Below are positions 43,342-51,227 of a stretch of 64,000 nucleotides of DNA, piece by piece (within the stretch, counting starts at the first letter, position 1; the number at the start of each line of letters is the position of its first letter). The stretch is from Streptomyces sp. LUP47B. GTDB lineage: Bacteria; Actinomycetota; Actinomycetes; Streptomycetales; Streptomycetaceae. Position numbers and translations under genes: made by a program. Location: positions 155,032 to 219,031 of the forward strand of contig NZ_MJAH01000015.1 in NCBI RefSeq assembly GCF_001746295.1, written 5' to 3'. Under the pieces are notes generated by a model, which saw only the letters and a program-made list of their open reading frames with translations, ran no database searches and was not told where the DNA came from.

Positions 43342-44316
43342 TCAGCCGATCTTGTCCGTGAAGCCCACCGCCAGGAACGTCTGATGGGTGGCCTTGCCCT
43401 TGCTGGCTCCCGCCGTCCACGTGAAGGTGTACTCCAGAATGGAGCTCGTCTTCGGGTCGACGATCACCCGGCCGACGCTCTTGGCCTCCGCGAACTCCAG
43501 GGCGGTTCCGCCGCGCCCGGTGCTGTCCTTGACGGTCCCGACGAGTTTGACGCCCTTCAGCCCCGCCATCGCCTTGAACAGCCCTGCCCGCAGTTTCGGG
43601 CTCGCCGGGGACTCGCCGAGCAGGGTGACCGCCTGGTCGAAGGGGGAGATGCTCTTGGGCCTCGGGGGAGTCTGGAGCAGCTGGAGCAGCTTTGCCGGGT
43701 CCGTGGTCAGCTGGTCCAGGGACTTCCAGTCGAGGTCCTTCGGCCCGAACTGCCAGTCGGGCCGGCGCCCCTTCTTGTAGGCCTTGCCGTCGTTGACGAC
43801 GTAGAAGTCCATGGACTGCGAGAGGTATGAGTCGCCGATCGTCAGATGCGTCTTCCAGTACTTCCCCGAGGAGACCGACCGGGTGGCGGCCACCGTGGAA
43901 ATGTCGTTGAGGAAGACGGACGCGGTGTCCGCGCGCGCCTCGCTCCTCGTGCCAGTGCCCGTGTCCGTGGGTGTCTCACCGGTGTTGGCGTACGTCACCG
44001 CGCCGGCCGCGATCGCGGCGGCGGTGAACAGGCCGACGAGGACCCGGCGGCGCGCGGACATCCCCCGCAGCGGTGCACTCACCACAGCGCCCTTCTTGCG
44101 CCCGGCGGCGTGCCCGGCCTCCTGCGCGGCCACCGCCGCCTCGATCCCCGCCAGCGCCCTGGCCAGCGCCTGTGCCGACGGCGGCTCGACCCGCCCTGCG
44201 GCCACCAGTTCATCGGCGCCGGGGAAGTCCAGCAACGCCGCGCGCTCACTCATGCCGGTCTCCTCCACGTCCTGCGTGCTCATGCCGGTCCACTCCACGT
44301 CGTCGTAGGTACTCAT
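43342..44316 (-). CDS. CU044_5270-family membrane protein, sigma-factor partner (second of two)
   Basis: Protein of 324 residues. The cytoplasmic N-terminus (about 88 residues) opens with three short MST/MSE repeats (MSTYDDVEWTG, MSTQDVEETG, MSERAALLDF). One helix lies at about 90-108. The external domain contains FLNDISTVAA and a C-terminal beta block (ILEYTFTWTAG). ATG 44316 overlaps the sigma factor stop by four bases, so it is coupled to it. The upstream open frame to 44733 is the sigma gene in another frame. Confidence 0.85.
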   Translation of the reverse strand: MSTYDDVEWTGMSTQDVEETGMSERAALLDFPGADELVAAGRVEPPSAQALARALAGIEAAVAAQEAGHAAGRKKGAVVSAPLRGMSARRRVLVGLFTAAAIAAGAVTYANTGETPTDTGTGTRSEARADTASVFLNDISTVAATRSVSSGKYWKTHLTIGDSYLSQSMDFYVVNDGKAYKKGRRPDWQFGPKDLDWKSLDQLTTDPAKLLQLLQTPPRPKSISPFDQAVTLLGESPASPKLRAGLFKAMAGLKGVKLVGTVKDSTGRGGTALEFAEAKSVGRVIVDPKTSSILEYTFTWTAGASKGKATHQTFLAVGFTDKIG

Positions 44317-44933
44317 GCCATGTCTCCCGTCACGCTCAGGTGCCGTCCGGCCGGGCGTGTTGGTGCGAGCCGGTCGCGCAGCCGACCCCGTGCCCGGTGC
44401 AGCCGCGAGCGGGCGGTGCCCGCCGGGATGCCCACCGCGGCGGCCGCCTCGGCGGGGGTGAGCTGCTCCCAGCTGACGAGCAGCAGCACCTCCCGCTCCT
44501 CGACGGGCAGTTCGGCCAACGCCCGGCGCAGCGCGGGGGCCAGCGCGGCCGCGTCGAGCCGCTGGTCCACCGCCTGCCAGGGATCGGTGCTCTCCACTCC
44601 CGGCACGGCCTGCTGCCGCCCCGCCCGCCGCAGATGCTGGGCCAGCACGTTGCGGGCCACCCCGAACAGCCAGCCCCGCGCCGAGCCGCGCGAGGGGTCG
44701 AACGTGCGCCGCGCGGCGAACGCCTGCAACCACGCCTCGGCCAGCAGATCGTCCGCCGCGCCGGGCATGCGCCGGGCGAAGTAGCCGTGCAGGGCGGGCG
44801 AATACGCCTCCACCAGCGGGGTGAACGCCGCCGCGTCCCCCGCCGCCGACCGCGTCAGCTGGCCGTCGCTGTCGCCGTCACGGTCGGGGGCGCCGTCGCT
44901 GCGTTCCTCGTGTTGCCGGGTATCCGGTTTCAC
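44313..44933 (-). CDS. ECF-type RNA polymerase sigma factor (second of two)
   Basis: Protein of 206 residues. Region 2 spans DAAAFTPLVEAYSPALHGYF to EAWLQAFAARR, and GSARGWLFGVARNVLAQHLR follows. Region 4 contains LPVEEREVLLLVSWEQLTPA and the recognition helix AGTARSRLHRARGRL. No extra domain is present. With its overlapping membrane partner it repeats the arrangement at 30502-32219 on the opposite strand, but the sigma sequences differ clearly, so this is not a recent duplication. Confidence 0.9.
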   Translation of the reverse strand: MKPDTRQHEERSDGAPDRDGDSDGQLTRSAAGDAAAFTPLVEAYSPALHGYFARRMPGAADDLLAEAWLQAFAARRTFDPSRGSARGWLFGVARNVLAQHLRRAGRQQAVPGVESTDPWQAVDQRLDAAALAPALRRALAELPVEEREVLLLVSWEQLTPAEAAAAVGIPAGTARSRLHRARGRLRDRLAPTRPAGRHLSVTGDMA

Positions 44934-45456
44934 GGAATCTCCGTCTCCGACCGCCGGACGACGGTCTCACCCTGTACTTGTCGTCAAGGCGCGGATCCGT
45001 TCGCACCCCCTGGTCCGGCCAGTGCGTCTCGATCCGCTTCAGGTTCACCCGGGTTGCGGGCCCTGGCTTCCAGGGCCCGTAGTCCACGGCCGGCTTTTGG
45101 CCGTCCGGTACCGCCATCCGCGAACCCGGAACCCCGGTTCGGTTCGCACCACTTGTTCTCACGAGAGAGTGGGTGAGGCCCCCTTCTGAGAACTGGAGGG
45201 TGCGGAGATCCATCCCCCGCCCCTGTCGCACGGTCCGGACACGATCGCGCCCGGGCTGCTATCGGATGGGCGGCCTACCGCCGCCGACCGCGGTCCGCCC
45301 ATGACTCGGCGGGAGCGTCGAGGTCCGGCTCCTCTTCCTCTGTGCGCGGCATGCGCGGCATGCGCAAGAACAAGGTGTCGAACGCCCCGCGTGGCGTCAC
45401 GGTCGTGGTCACGAGCGGCGTCGCGGAACAAACCATGGCCCGGCAGGGCAGCCACC
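44934..45456 (-). other. Degenerate stretch, possible transposase debris
   Basis: No intact gene is seen. On the reverse strand from 45117 to about 45000, protein-like sequence reads VDYGPWKP and then VNLKRIETHWPD. This resembles the C-terminal part of Tn3-type transposases (YGP...IDLxRIxxHWPD). The match is short, from memory, and no inverted repeat ends are visible, so I hold it loosely. Confidence 0.3.
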
Positions 45457-46015
45457 TCAGTACAGGAACACCGCCGTACCCGGCCTCCGCCCGCACTGCG
45501 GCACCATGATCAACAGGAGCCCGGGCACGTACGCGGGCTTGATGCCCTGCCCCATGAACCACCACGCGGCGAGCGCCGCCACGGGGATCTCCAGCAGGAG
45601 CAGGACGCTCATTGTTGTCGCCGATGCCCCGCCGAGGGCGAAGTTCAGTGAGCCGAGTCCCAGGATCCGGGGAAGGACGAGCAGCCCGAGCAGCGACAGG
45701 TGGGTGGATCTGTCGAAGCCCGTCAGCGGGACGTGGGCCAACCGGCAGACGGCGAGAAGTTCCAGACCGCAGACCAGCGAAGTGAACGTCGAATACAGCG
45801 GCGTGCTCACATCCGCGCGCGACCGTTCGCTCAGCGCGGTGTACCCGGCCGGGGCGACGGCCCCGGTGAGGGCGAGCAGGTCCCCCAGCCGCGCCGTACC
45901 GCCGGACCTGATGCCGAGACCGCCCGCCGCTGCCGCGCCCAGCACGGCGAGCGCGAGACCCGCCCAGGTCCGGCCGGGGGTCCGGACGCCCTGGCCCGCG
46001 GCGATGAGGGCTTTG
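45457..46015 (-). pseudogene. DMT/EamA-type transporter, 5'-half missing
   Basis: The frame gives the second five-helix half of an EamA transporter: RTWAGLALAVLGAAA, a LLALTGAVAPAGYTALSERS helix, PRILGLGSLNFALGGASATT and the final helix region with LLLLEIPVAALAAWW. The first half and a start codon are missing. Upstream the frame runs into AT-richer sequence with the GGCACGC repeats, the presumed right end of the integrated element, so integration or later deletion probably cut it. Confidence 0.7.
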
Positions 46016-46075
46016 CTTTTCGGTGCTCGATCTTGCGTCGGAAGGCGTCCTGGAGGCCCTCTAGCCTCGACTTAG

Positions 46076-46093
46076 GGCACGCAGAGGGCACGC
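46076..46093 (+). repeat. GGCACGC-N4-GGCACGC, right copy (possible integrase arm site)
   Basis: This has the same double heptamer, gap and orientation as 33544-33561, 57 bases before the 3' end of the intact tRNA-Gly. Confidence 0.55.
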
Positions 46094-46120
46094 CGCCCCC
46101 AAATTGGTCTAGACAACAAC

Positions 46121-46147
46121 AAACCCCAGACCGCTGACCTGGGGTTT
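46121..46147 (-). terminator. Hairpin downstream of tRNA-Gly
   Basis: A nine-base stem (AAACCCCAG with CTGGGGTTT) starts three bases after the encoded CCA end of the tRNA; on the tRNA strand it ends in TTTGTTGTTG, a plausible terminator. Confidence 0.7.
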
Positions 46148-46149
46148 CA

Positions 46150-46223
46150 TGGAGCGGGTGACGAGAATCGAACTCGCACTCTCAGCTTGGGAAGCTGATG
46201 TTCTACCACTAAACTACACCCGC
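46150..46223 (-). tRNA. tRNA-Gly (anticodon CCC)
   Basis: Seventy-four bases including an encoded CCA end. The acceptor stem is GCGGGTG with CACCCGC, the T-loop GAGTTCGATTCTC is canonical, and the anticodon loop TTCCCAA between TCAGC and GCTGA gives CCC, decoding GGG. Its 3' half is repeated at 33391-33434. Confidence 0.95.
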
Positions 46224-46399
46224 GTAATACGCCGCTCGGGACCGGGGTCCGAGCGCTTGCCCACTGTACCGCATCTCGTAGCACCAGGGCGCAGGGCCCG
46301 TGTCCATGCGCCTCGGCGCTCGCGCGACGGCGGGTCGGCGCTCGGGTCGCGGCCCCTTACCACGCCAGCGGCAGGGCCTGACCGGTCACGGCCCGGCCG

Positions 46400-47431
46400 C
46401 TACCCGCCTGTTGTGCCGCTCCCGCCCGTTGACGTGCCCAGTGCCGCACGTCCTGCTGCCCTCGCCACTAGTACCACACCCGTGACCGTCGCTCCCGCGT
46501 ACAGCGTTGCCAGTGCGGAGAGCAGGGCGATCTTCCAGGTGTCCATGTCGGAGAGCTTGTCGACCAGGTCGCCCAGCATCACGAGCACGATGCCCAGCAG
46601 GGTGGTCGCGATCAGGAACACCCCGAACACGACGATCATGTTGCTGGTGTTGGTGACCCGGTCCACGGCGGTCTGGGCGTCGGTCACGCGGCTGTTCATC
46701 TCCGCGTGGTTGATCTGGATGGTGCGTCCCATGCCGGACAACTCTTCGTCAATCCGGCTGCGCTCGTTATCGATCTCCGTGCGGAGGTCCTTGACATTAC
46801 GGAAGTAGGAGAGCCCGCCGTCCTCCGTGTGCCGGCCCGCACCGAAAAGAGTGCTCAGGTGGTCGAATCCCACATTGTCCACGGATTTTTCCGGCGCCCG
46901 TTCGATTTCGAAGAACTGCAGATAGGCGATCGGCTCGCCTTCCCGCATGGTGATGTCCTTCGGGCCCACGTTCGCCACGATGAAATAGAGACGCTCGTCC
47001 GCCTTGGGGATCCAGATGCCGCTCTCCGGAGCGGTCTCCTCCCGGCCGTAGCCGGGGTGCACAGCGGAGCCGTGCAGGACGAGCAACCCCTTGGCGGCAA
47101 GTCCGAACCGGTCACCGATCGTCGCGGTGACGTCGAAATCGAACGAGAACTTCTCCACCGTGGAAATGAGCGCAGTGTCTCCCGGCGCCAGCCGGAACTC
47201 GGGCATGACGTTGTCGCCCTTGATTGCCGTGTACTTGGAGTCGCCGGGATTGTCCGGGATCACCAGCAAATCGTCGCCCAGTCGAACAGAGTAGCCCGCT
47301 CCGAGCAACTGCTCCGGCTTCCATGATCCCGTTCGGAAGATGCGTTCGGAGTCACGAAGTTCAGTGAGGAGATCCTGTTGGGAGAGGAGGCAACCGGGAC
47401 GTTGCGGGCGCCGAGCGTTTTCAGTAACCAT
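46400..47431 (-). CDS. dCTP deaminase/dUTPase-fold domain fused to two membrane helices
   Basis: Protein of 343 residues. Residues about 20-180 follow the dCTP-deaminase/dUTPase plan: GAGYSVRLGDDLLV, FRLAPGDTALISTVEKFSF, a VHPGYG turn equivalent to IDPGF, and GEPIAYLQFFEIE. The SSxxRxGL nucleotide loop and the catalytic Glu of true deaminases are not conserved, so it may bind nucleotides without catalysis. A helical linker (about 205-262) leads to two hydrophobic helices (265-287 and 299-323) and a Gly/Ser tail. ATG 47431 follows a GGAAGG site at some distance. It faces the cytidylyltransferase gene across about 300 bases. Confidence 0.7.
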   Translation of the reverse strand: MVTENARRPQRPGCLLSQQDLLTELRDSERIFRTGSWKPEQLLGAGYSVRLGDDLLVIPDNPGDSKYTAIKGDNVMPEFRLAPGDTALISTVEKFSFDFDVTATIGDRFGLAAKGLLVLHGSAVHPGYGREETAPESGIWIPKADERLYFIVANVGPKDITMREGEPIAYLQFFEIERAPEKSVDNVGFDHLSTLFGAGRHTEDGGLSYFRNVKDLRTEIDNERSRIDEELSGMGRTIQINHAEMNSRVTDAQTAVDRVTNTSNMIVVFGVFLIATTLLGIVLVMLGDLVDKLSDMDTWKIALLSALATLYAGATVTGVVLVARAAGRAALGTSTGGSGTTGG

Positions 47432-47728
47432 TACCTGCGCCTTCCCTCGCGCTCTGCAGTGGAGCCATACCTTACGGTGAACTCGCCTGCCGCGGAAGGA
47501 GTTTGCGGGAGCCGGCGATGCCACGCGTGACGGTACGGCCCGGGGCCGACCGGGGTGACGGGTCGTCCCTGCGTGCGAAGTGACCGGAGAAGGCCCTCCG
47601 TCAAGGGCGCCCGGCTACCATCGATGCGTTACCGCAGACCACGGGCGGGTATGGTGATCTTTAGGTGTCACGAGAAGGCGCGATTACCGAACCCGCCTCC
47701 GACAGAGTCCGATGAGGCCAAGAGGAAA

Positions 47729-48346
47729 ATGACGAGCAGGTCCGAAAACGTCCAATGGGCCCATGGCTTGATTCGCGACGAGCATATGCTCGGAAAAGAT
47801 CTCTTCGCGGACGAGTCCAACTTCGACTTGCGTTTTGTCGAGGGTTACGAGAGAATCACGAAAATTGTCGAGGCGCTGCGTGTCCTGGGTATGCGGGTGG
47901 TGTTGACCAGCGGCTCTTTCGATATTATTCACGAAGGTCACTCGATGTATCTTGAGGCGGCTCGTAAGTTTGGCGACTTCCTTATCGTGGGTCTCGACAG
48001 CGATGACAAGATTCGGCAACGTAAGGGACCCAATCGCCCTGCCGTACCGGAAATGGAACGACTGCGGATGGTCACGCATCAGCGTGGTGTCGGCCTCGTC
48101 ACGCTGAAGCAGATCGACCATCCCCGCTGGAGCCTCATCGAAGCCGTCCGCCCCGACGTACTGGTTGCCACGGCAGACACCTACAGCGCTGACGACATCG
48201 CCGAGCTTCAGGCGAAGTACTGCGGCCGGGTCGAGGTACTGGAGCGCATGGCGACCGTCAGCACCTCGGCCCGCCTGCGCCGCATCCAGCTGGGCCTCAC
48301 CGAACGCGGTGACGGCGACGAGCAGCCTCCCGGTAGCTCCGCCTAG
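47729..48346 (+). CDS. Cytidylyltransferase-like (RfaE-C/GCT superfamily) protein
   Basis: Protein of 205 residues. The nucleotidyltransferase signature GSFDIIHEGH (62-71) carries the HxGH motif, followed by GLDSDDKIRQRKGPNRPAVP (the R/K-K-G-x-x-R-P substrate loop). The ISSTT-like end motif appears as TVSTSARL near 180-187. Such enzymes join a CMP or AMP moiety to a phosphate-bearing substrate. An N-terminal extension of about 40 residues is extra. AGAGGAAA precedes ATG 47729. It is followed after 17 bases by a deaminase gene, so both belong to one transcript. Confidence 0.8.
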   Translation: MTSRSENVQWAHGLIRDEHMLGKDLFADESNFDLRFVEGYERITKIVEALRVLGMRVVLTSGSFDIIHEGHSMYLEAARKFGDFLIVGLDSDDKIRQRKGPNRPAVPEMERLRMVTHQRGVGLVTLKQIDHPRWSLIEAVRPDVLVATADTYSADDIAELQAKYCGRVEVLERMATVSTSARLRRIQLGLTERGDGDEQPPGSSA

Positions 48347-48363
48347 AGGGATCGAGCACGCTA

Positions 48364-49251
48364 GTGAAGCAGACGATTCTCTATCTGCCCGTGGTGCACG
48401 CCGGCTACGAGGCTTTCCTGACCCGGCACGCGGACTCCGACGAGATTTTGGTCCTGGGCCGCGGGTTCACCAATGTCTTCCCGAAGCTCGCGAAGGAGAT
48501 CCGGAGCCTGAGCCCGGAGCGCGCGGCGGAACATGCCCGTCTGATCGTTCCGAAGACACCGGTGAGGGTGGTCGAGCCGACGGATCTGGCCGGTGCTGTC
48601 TTCGCCGACGTCGTCGTACTCCCCGACGAGGAGATAATGCACCTGCTTGTCGAGCTTCCGGCCTTTCCGGAGCAGGCCGAGCCTCGATTCGAGTCGACGT
48701 TCCTGCGCTGGGATCGGGAGTGGAGCCGCGCGATGAAACCCGCCCGATTCGACGGCGCGATTTCGCGGACGCATCTGGACCGGCGGTTCATCGCCCGGGC
48801 GCAGCGGGAATCGCGGCGCAGTTCGGACTGGTGGCGCCAGGTGGGCGCGCTGGCCGCGCGCGACGGCCGATTGCTCAAGGTCGCCCACAACCACCACCAC
48901 CCGTCCGAATACACGCCGTACATCGACGGAGACCCGCGCAACGACTTCAGCAGAGGCGTACGGCCGGACCTGTCCACCGCCATTCACGCCGAGGCGTCCC
49001 TGGTGGCCCAGGCCGCGCGTGAGGGGTTGAGCGTGGCGGGCGCCGACCTGTTCGTCAGCACGTTCCCCTGTCCTGCCTGCGCACGGCTCGTGGTCGAGGC
49101 TGGCTTCCGGAAGTGTTTCTTCGCCGGTCCGTACTCGATGCTGGACGGAGAGGAGATCCTCCGCGCGGGAGACGTGGAGCTGATCTGGGTCGATATGGCC
49201 TACGGCGATACCCCTACCGACCTGGCCGCTACCGACCCGGGGACGAGCTGA
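48364..49251 (+). CDS. Deoxycytidylate-deaminase-like protein with extra N-terminal domain
   Basis: Protein of 295 residues. The C-terminal half (about 150-285) is a zinc deaminase: HAE (208-210) and PCPAC (235-239) provide the zinc ligands and catalytic Glu, and HNHHHPSEYTP replaces the GYNGxPxG substrate loop. The N-terminal approximately 150 residues (ILYLPVVHAGYEAFL, ILVLGRGFTNVFPKL) form a separate domain I do not recognise. True dCMP deaminases are usually 140-180 residues, so this is about twice as long. GTG start. Its last 23 bases overlap the end of the convergent HIT gene. Confidence 0.8.
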   Translation: MKQTILYLPVVHAGYEAFLTRHADSDEILVLGRGFTNVFPKLAKEIRSLSPERAAEHARLIVPKTPVRVVEPTDLAGAVFADVVVLPDEEIMHLLVELPAFPEQAEPRFESTFLRWDREWSRAMKPARFDGAISRTHLDRRFIARAQRESRRSSDWWRQVGALAARDGRLLKVAHNHHHPSEYTPYIDGDPRNDFSRGVRPDLSTAIHAEASLVAQAAREGLSVAGADLFVSTFPCPACARLVVEAGFRKCFFAGPYSMLDGEEILRAGDVELIWVDMAYGDTPTDLAATDPGTS

Positions 49252-49687
49252 ACCTCATCCGAACCGGGGTGAACTCCTCATCAGCGGCGACCTCGCCCTC
49301 GCCGACGAGCACGTGTGCGTGCAGATGCCTTATGGTCCCGCCCGTATACCGGCAGTCGCCGTTGCGGACGCCCAGGCCGAAGTGGTCCAGGCCGTACGTG
49401 TCCTTCGTGGATGCCAGGACTTCCCAGAAGTCCGCGCGGGCTTCCGGGGAGAGCTCGAGAAGGTCGGTGGCGTGCTCCTTGGGGATGAGCAGCAGATGCA
49501 ACCGGGTTCCGGCATACGGGAACTCGTTCGGCGTGACCATCCAGTGCGCCGTCTCCCAGAGGATCTTCTGGTTCTCGTGCCGGCGAATGACCTCAGGGCA
49601 GAAAAGACAGATGCCCGCGTCGTCCAGTCGCTCCATCTCCGCTCGCTGCTCTGCCGTCCGGCAGTTGCCGAAGTAGTACAGGCTCAC
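49229..49687 (-). CDS. HIT-family nucleotide-binding hydrolase
   Basis: Protein of 152 residues. The histidine triad reads RHLHAHVLVG, and the nucleotide-binding region YAGTRLHLLLIPKEHATDL is typical. An N-terminal CLFC pair suggests a bound metal. HIT proteins hydrolyse or transfer nucleoside monophosphates from dinucleotides or acyl-nucleotides. GTG 49687 overlaps the DHFR stop (GTGA), so it is the third gene of a coupled ThyA-DHFR-HIT operon. Overlap at its 3' end with the convergent deaminase gene is 23 bases. Confidence 0.85.
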   Translation of the reverse strand: MSLYYFGNCRTAEQRAEMERLDDAGICLFCPEVIRRHENQKILWETAHWMVTPNEFPYAGTRLHLLLIPKEHATDLLELSPEARADFWEVLASTKDTYGLDHFGLGVRNGDCRYTGGTIRHLHAHVLVGEGEVAADEEFTPVRMRFSSSPGR

Positions 49688-50202
49688 GCCGACACCCTTT
49701 CGAAACGCAGGAACGAGTAAGGCGGCGTCGCGCCGCTCGCGGCGGCGTCGACGCACGATGTGGACGCGAAGCCCTCCAGCCACCCCGACGGCATCCGGGA
49801 ATCCCCTTCCACATGCCCGTGCACACGCGTCAGGTAGATCCTGTCGACGGTCGCGAGCGCCTGGCGGTAAACGGAAGCCCCGCCGATCACGAAGACCTCG
49901 TCGTTGCCCACCGCCCGTTCCAGCGCTTCGGCCGTGGCCAGCGCGGAGGTGACCGAGGGCTGCCAGTGGACGTCACCGGAAGCCGGGCGAGCAGACGTGC
50001 TCACCACCACGTTGGTGCGGCGGGGAAGTGGACGCCCGAGGCGGGCGACGATGGACTCATGGGTCAGGCGTCCGAGCACCACCGCGTGTCCCTGCGTGAC
50101 TTCCCTGAAGTACTGCAGGTCTCCCGGTATGTGCCACGGCAGATCCCCGTTCTGGCCGATGACGTCGTTCTCCGAGGCCGCGACAATCAATGACCTGATC
50201 AT
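49684..50202 (-). CDS. folA: Dihydrofolate reductase
   Basis: Protein of 172 residues, normal DHFR length. Visible motifs are LIVAASENDVIGQNGDLPWH, the active-site acid in IPGDLQYF, GHAVVLGRLTHESI (usual MGRKTxES), the NADPH loop FVIGGASVY and YLTRV. It regenerates tetrahydrofolate from the dihydrofolate made by ThyA. Its ATG overlaps the ThyA stop by four bases. Many Streptomyces rely on the flavin-dependent ThyX, so a ThyA-DHFR pair is probably an addition rather than the sole route (inference). Confidence 0.92.
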   Translation of the reverse strand: MIRSLIVAASENDVIGQNGDLPWHIPGDLQYFREVTQGHAVVLGRLTHESIVARLGRPLPRRTNVVVSTSARPASGDVHWQPSVTSALATAEALERAVGNDEVFVIGGASVYRQALATVDRIYLTRVHGHVEGDSRMPSGWLEGFASTSCVDAAASGATPPYSFLRFERVSA

Positions 50203-51095
50203 GTCGCCACCGGAATGGACCGGATGGCCGGATGCGGGTCGTAGTCCGACAGGGCGAAGTGTTCATCGCGGAAGTCATGGATGTCGGTCACCCCACGTCC
50301 GCTTTCGTTGAGGGTCACTGTCGGCAGCCGCCGGGGTTCCCTTTCCAACATGGCCTTCACGCTGTCGACCTGGTCTTCGTAGATGTGCGCGTCGGAAATG
50401 GTGTGGTAGTAACAGGCGGCGGGGATCCCGGTGAGATGCTCGAGCATCAGCAGGAGGGCCGCGTACTGGATCATGTTGGACGGGACACCGACCGGAACGT
50501 CCCCGGAACGCTGGAACATGTGCAGATGCAGGCGTCCGGCGATGACTCTCACATGGACCCAGCCATGACAGGGGGAAATCGTGGTCTGCGGGATCTTCCC
50601 CTCACCGCGGATCTGGTACTGCGGGATCCACGGACTGACGAAATGAGTCCGGTCGTTCGGGAGTTCCGTCAACTGCTCGACCAGGTGCTTGAACTGGTCG
50701 AATCCATTGCCTTCGACGGTGGGGAATTTGTTGAACGCCCCGCCGTACGAGCCCGGCCCCAGATCACCCGGCGGCAGCCCACGGCGCGACGTCTTCTGCT
50801 CGCTCGCCCACGGCCCCCACCAGTCGCACCCGAACTCGGCCAGCTCATCGAGGGTGGTCGCCCCGTTGATAAATGCGCAGAGTTCCCCGATGGGCTTGCG
50901 CCAGAACCTGCTCATGCTTCTCTCGGTAATGACCGGGAAGCCGTTCGCCAGTTCGAAGCTCATCGTCTGCTGCATGAGCGTCAGGGCGTCCGGACCCTGT
51001 CGAGTGGGCACTGCCGAACCGCGTTCAAGGATGGCGCCCAAGATCATACGGTATTGCGAATCCGGCGCACGGTCCGCATATGCGGCGTATTCCAC
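50199..51095 (-). CDS. thyA: Divergent thymidylate synthase (ThyA family)
   Basis: Protein of 298 residues. The catalytic Cys is C176 in TTISPCHGW. RSGDVPVGVPSNMIQYA corresponds to the usual RSCDVFLGLPFNI, keeping the Asn that selects dUMP over dCMP, and DAHIYEDQ corresponds to DAHIYxNH. PTRQG and GDLGPGSYG match the phosphate- and folate-site regions. Several positions differ (QWR is replaced by AFNKF), so activity on unmodified dUMP is likely but not certain. GTG 51095 has AAGGGAA seven bases upstream. First gene of a coupled ThyA-DHFR-HIT operon. Confidence 0.88.
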   Translation of the reverse strand: MEYAAYADRAPDSQYRMILGAILERGSAVPTRQGPDALTLMQQTMSFELANGFPVITERSMSRFWRKPIGELCAFINGATTLDELAEFGCDWWGPWASEQKTSRRGLPPGDLGPGSYGGAFNKFPTVEGNGFDQFKHLVEQLTELPNDRTHFVSPWIPQYQIRGEGKIPQTTISPCHGWVHVRVIAGRLHLHMFQRSGDVPVGVPSNMIQYAALLLMLEHLTGIPAACYYHTISDAHIYEDQVDSVKAMLEREPRRLPTVTLNESGRGVTDIHDFRDEHFALSDYDPHPAIRSIPVAT

Positions 51096-51227
51096 GGCTG
51101 TTCCCTTTCCCTCGGCCCGGTGGCACTCTTGGCGCAGGGCTCGGCGCCATGCTAGCAGCCGCTCTCGCGGGCATCGCGCACGGGGATATTCCCAGCCTTT
51201 CGAAAACAGTTGCATGAACGAAAGGAG

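Noticed and set aside
43342..44733. Long N-terminal extension of the second CU044_5270 protein
   Set aside because: Upstream of 44316 the frame is the sigma factor gene read in another frame; the ATGA overlap gives the true start.
50199..51215. Extended ThyA start at 51215 and possible dCMP hydroxymethylase identity
   Set aside because: GTG 51095 has a good ribosome site. The Asn in PSNM that favours dUMP is present, so a dCMP-hydroxymethylase call is not supported.
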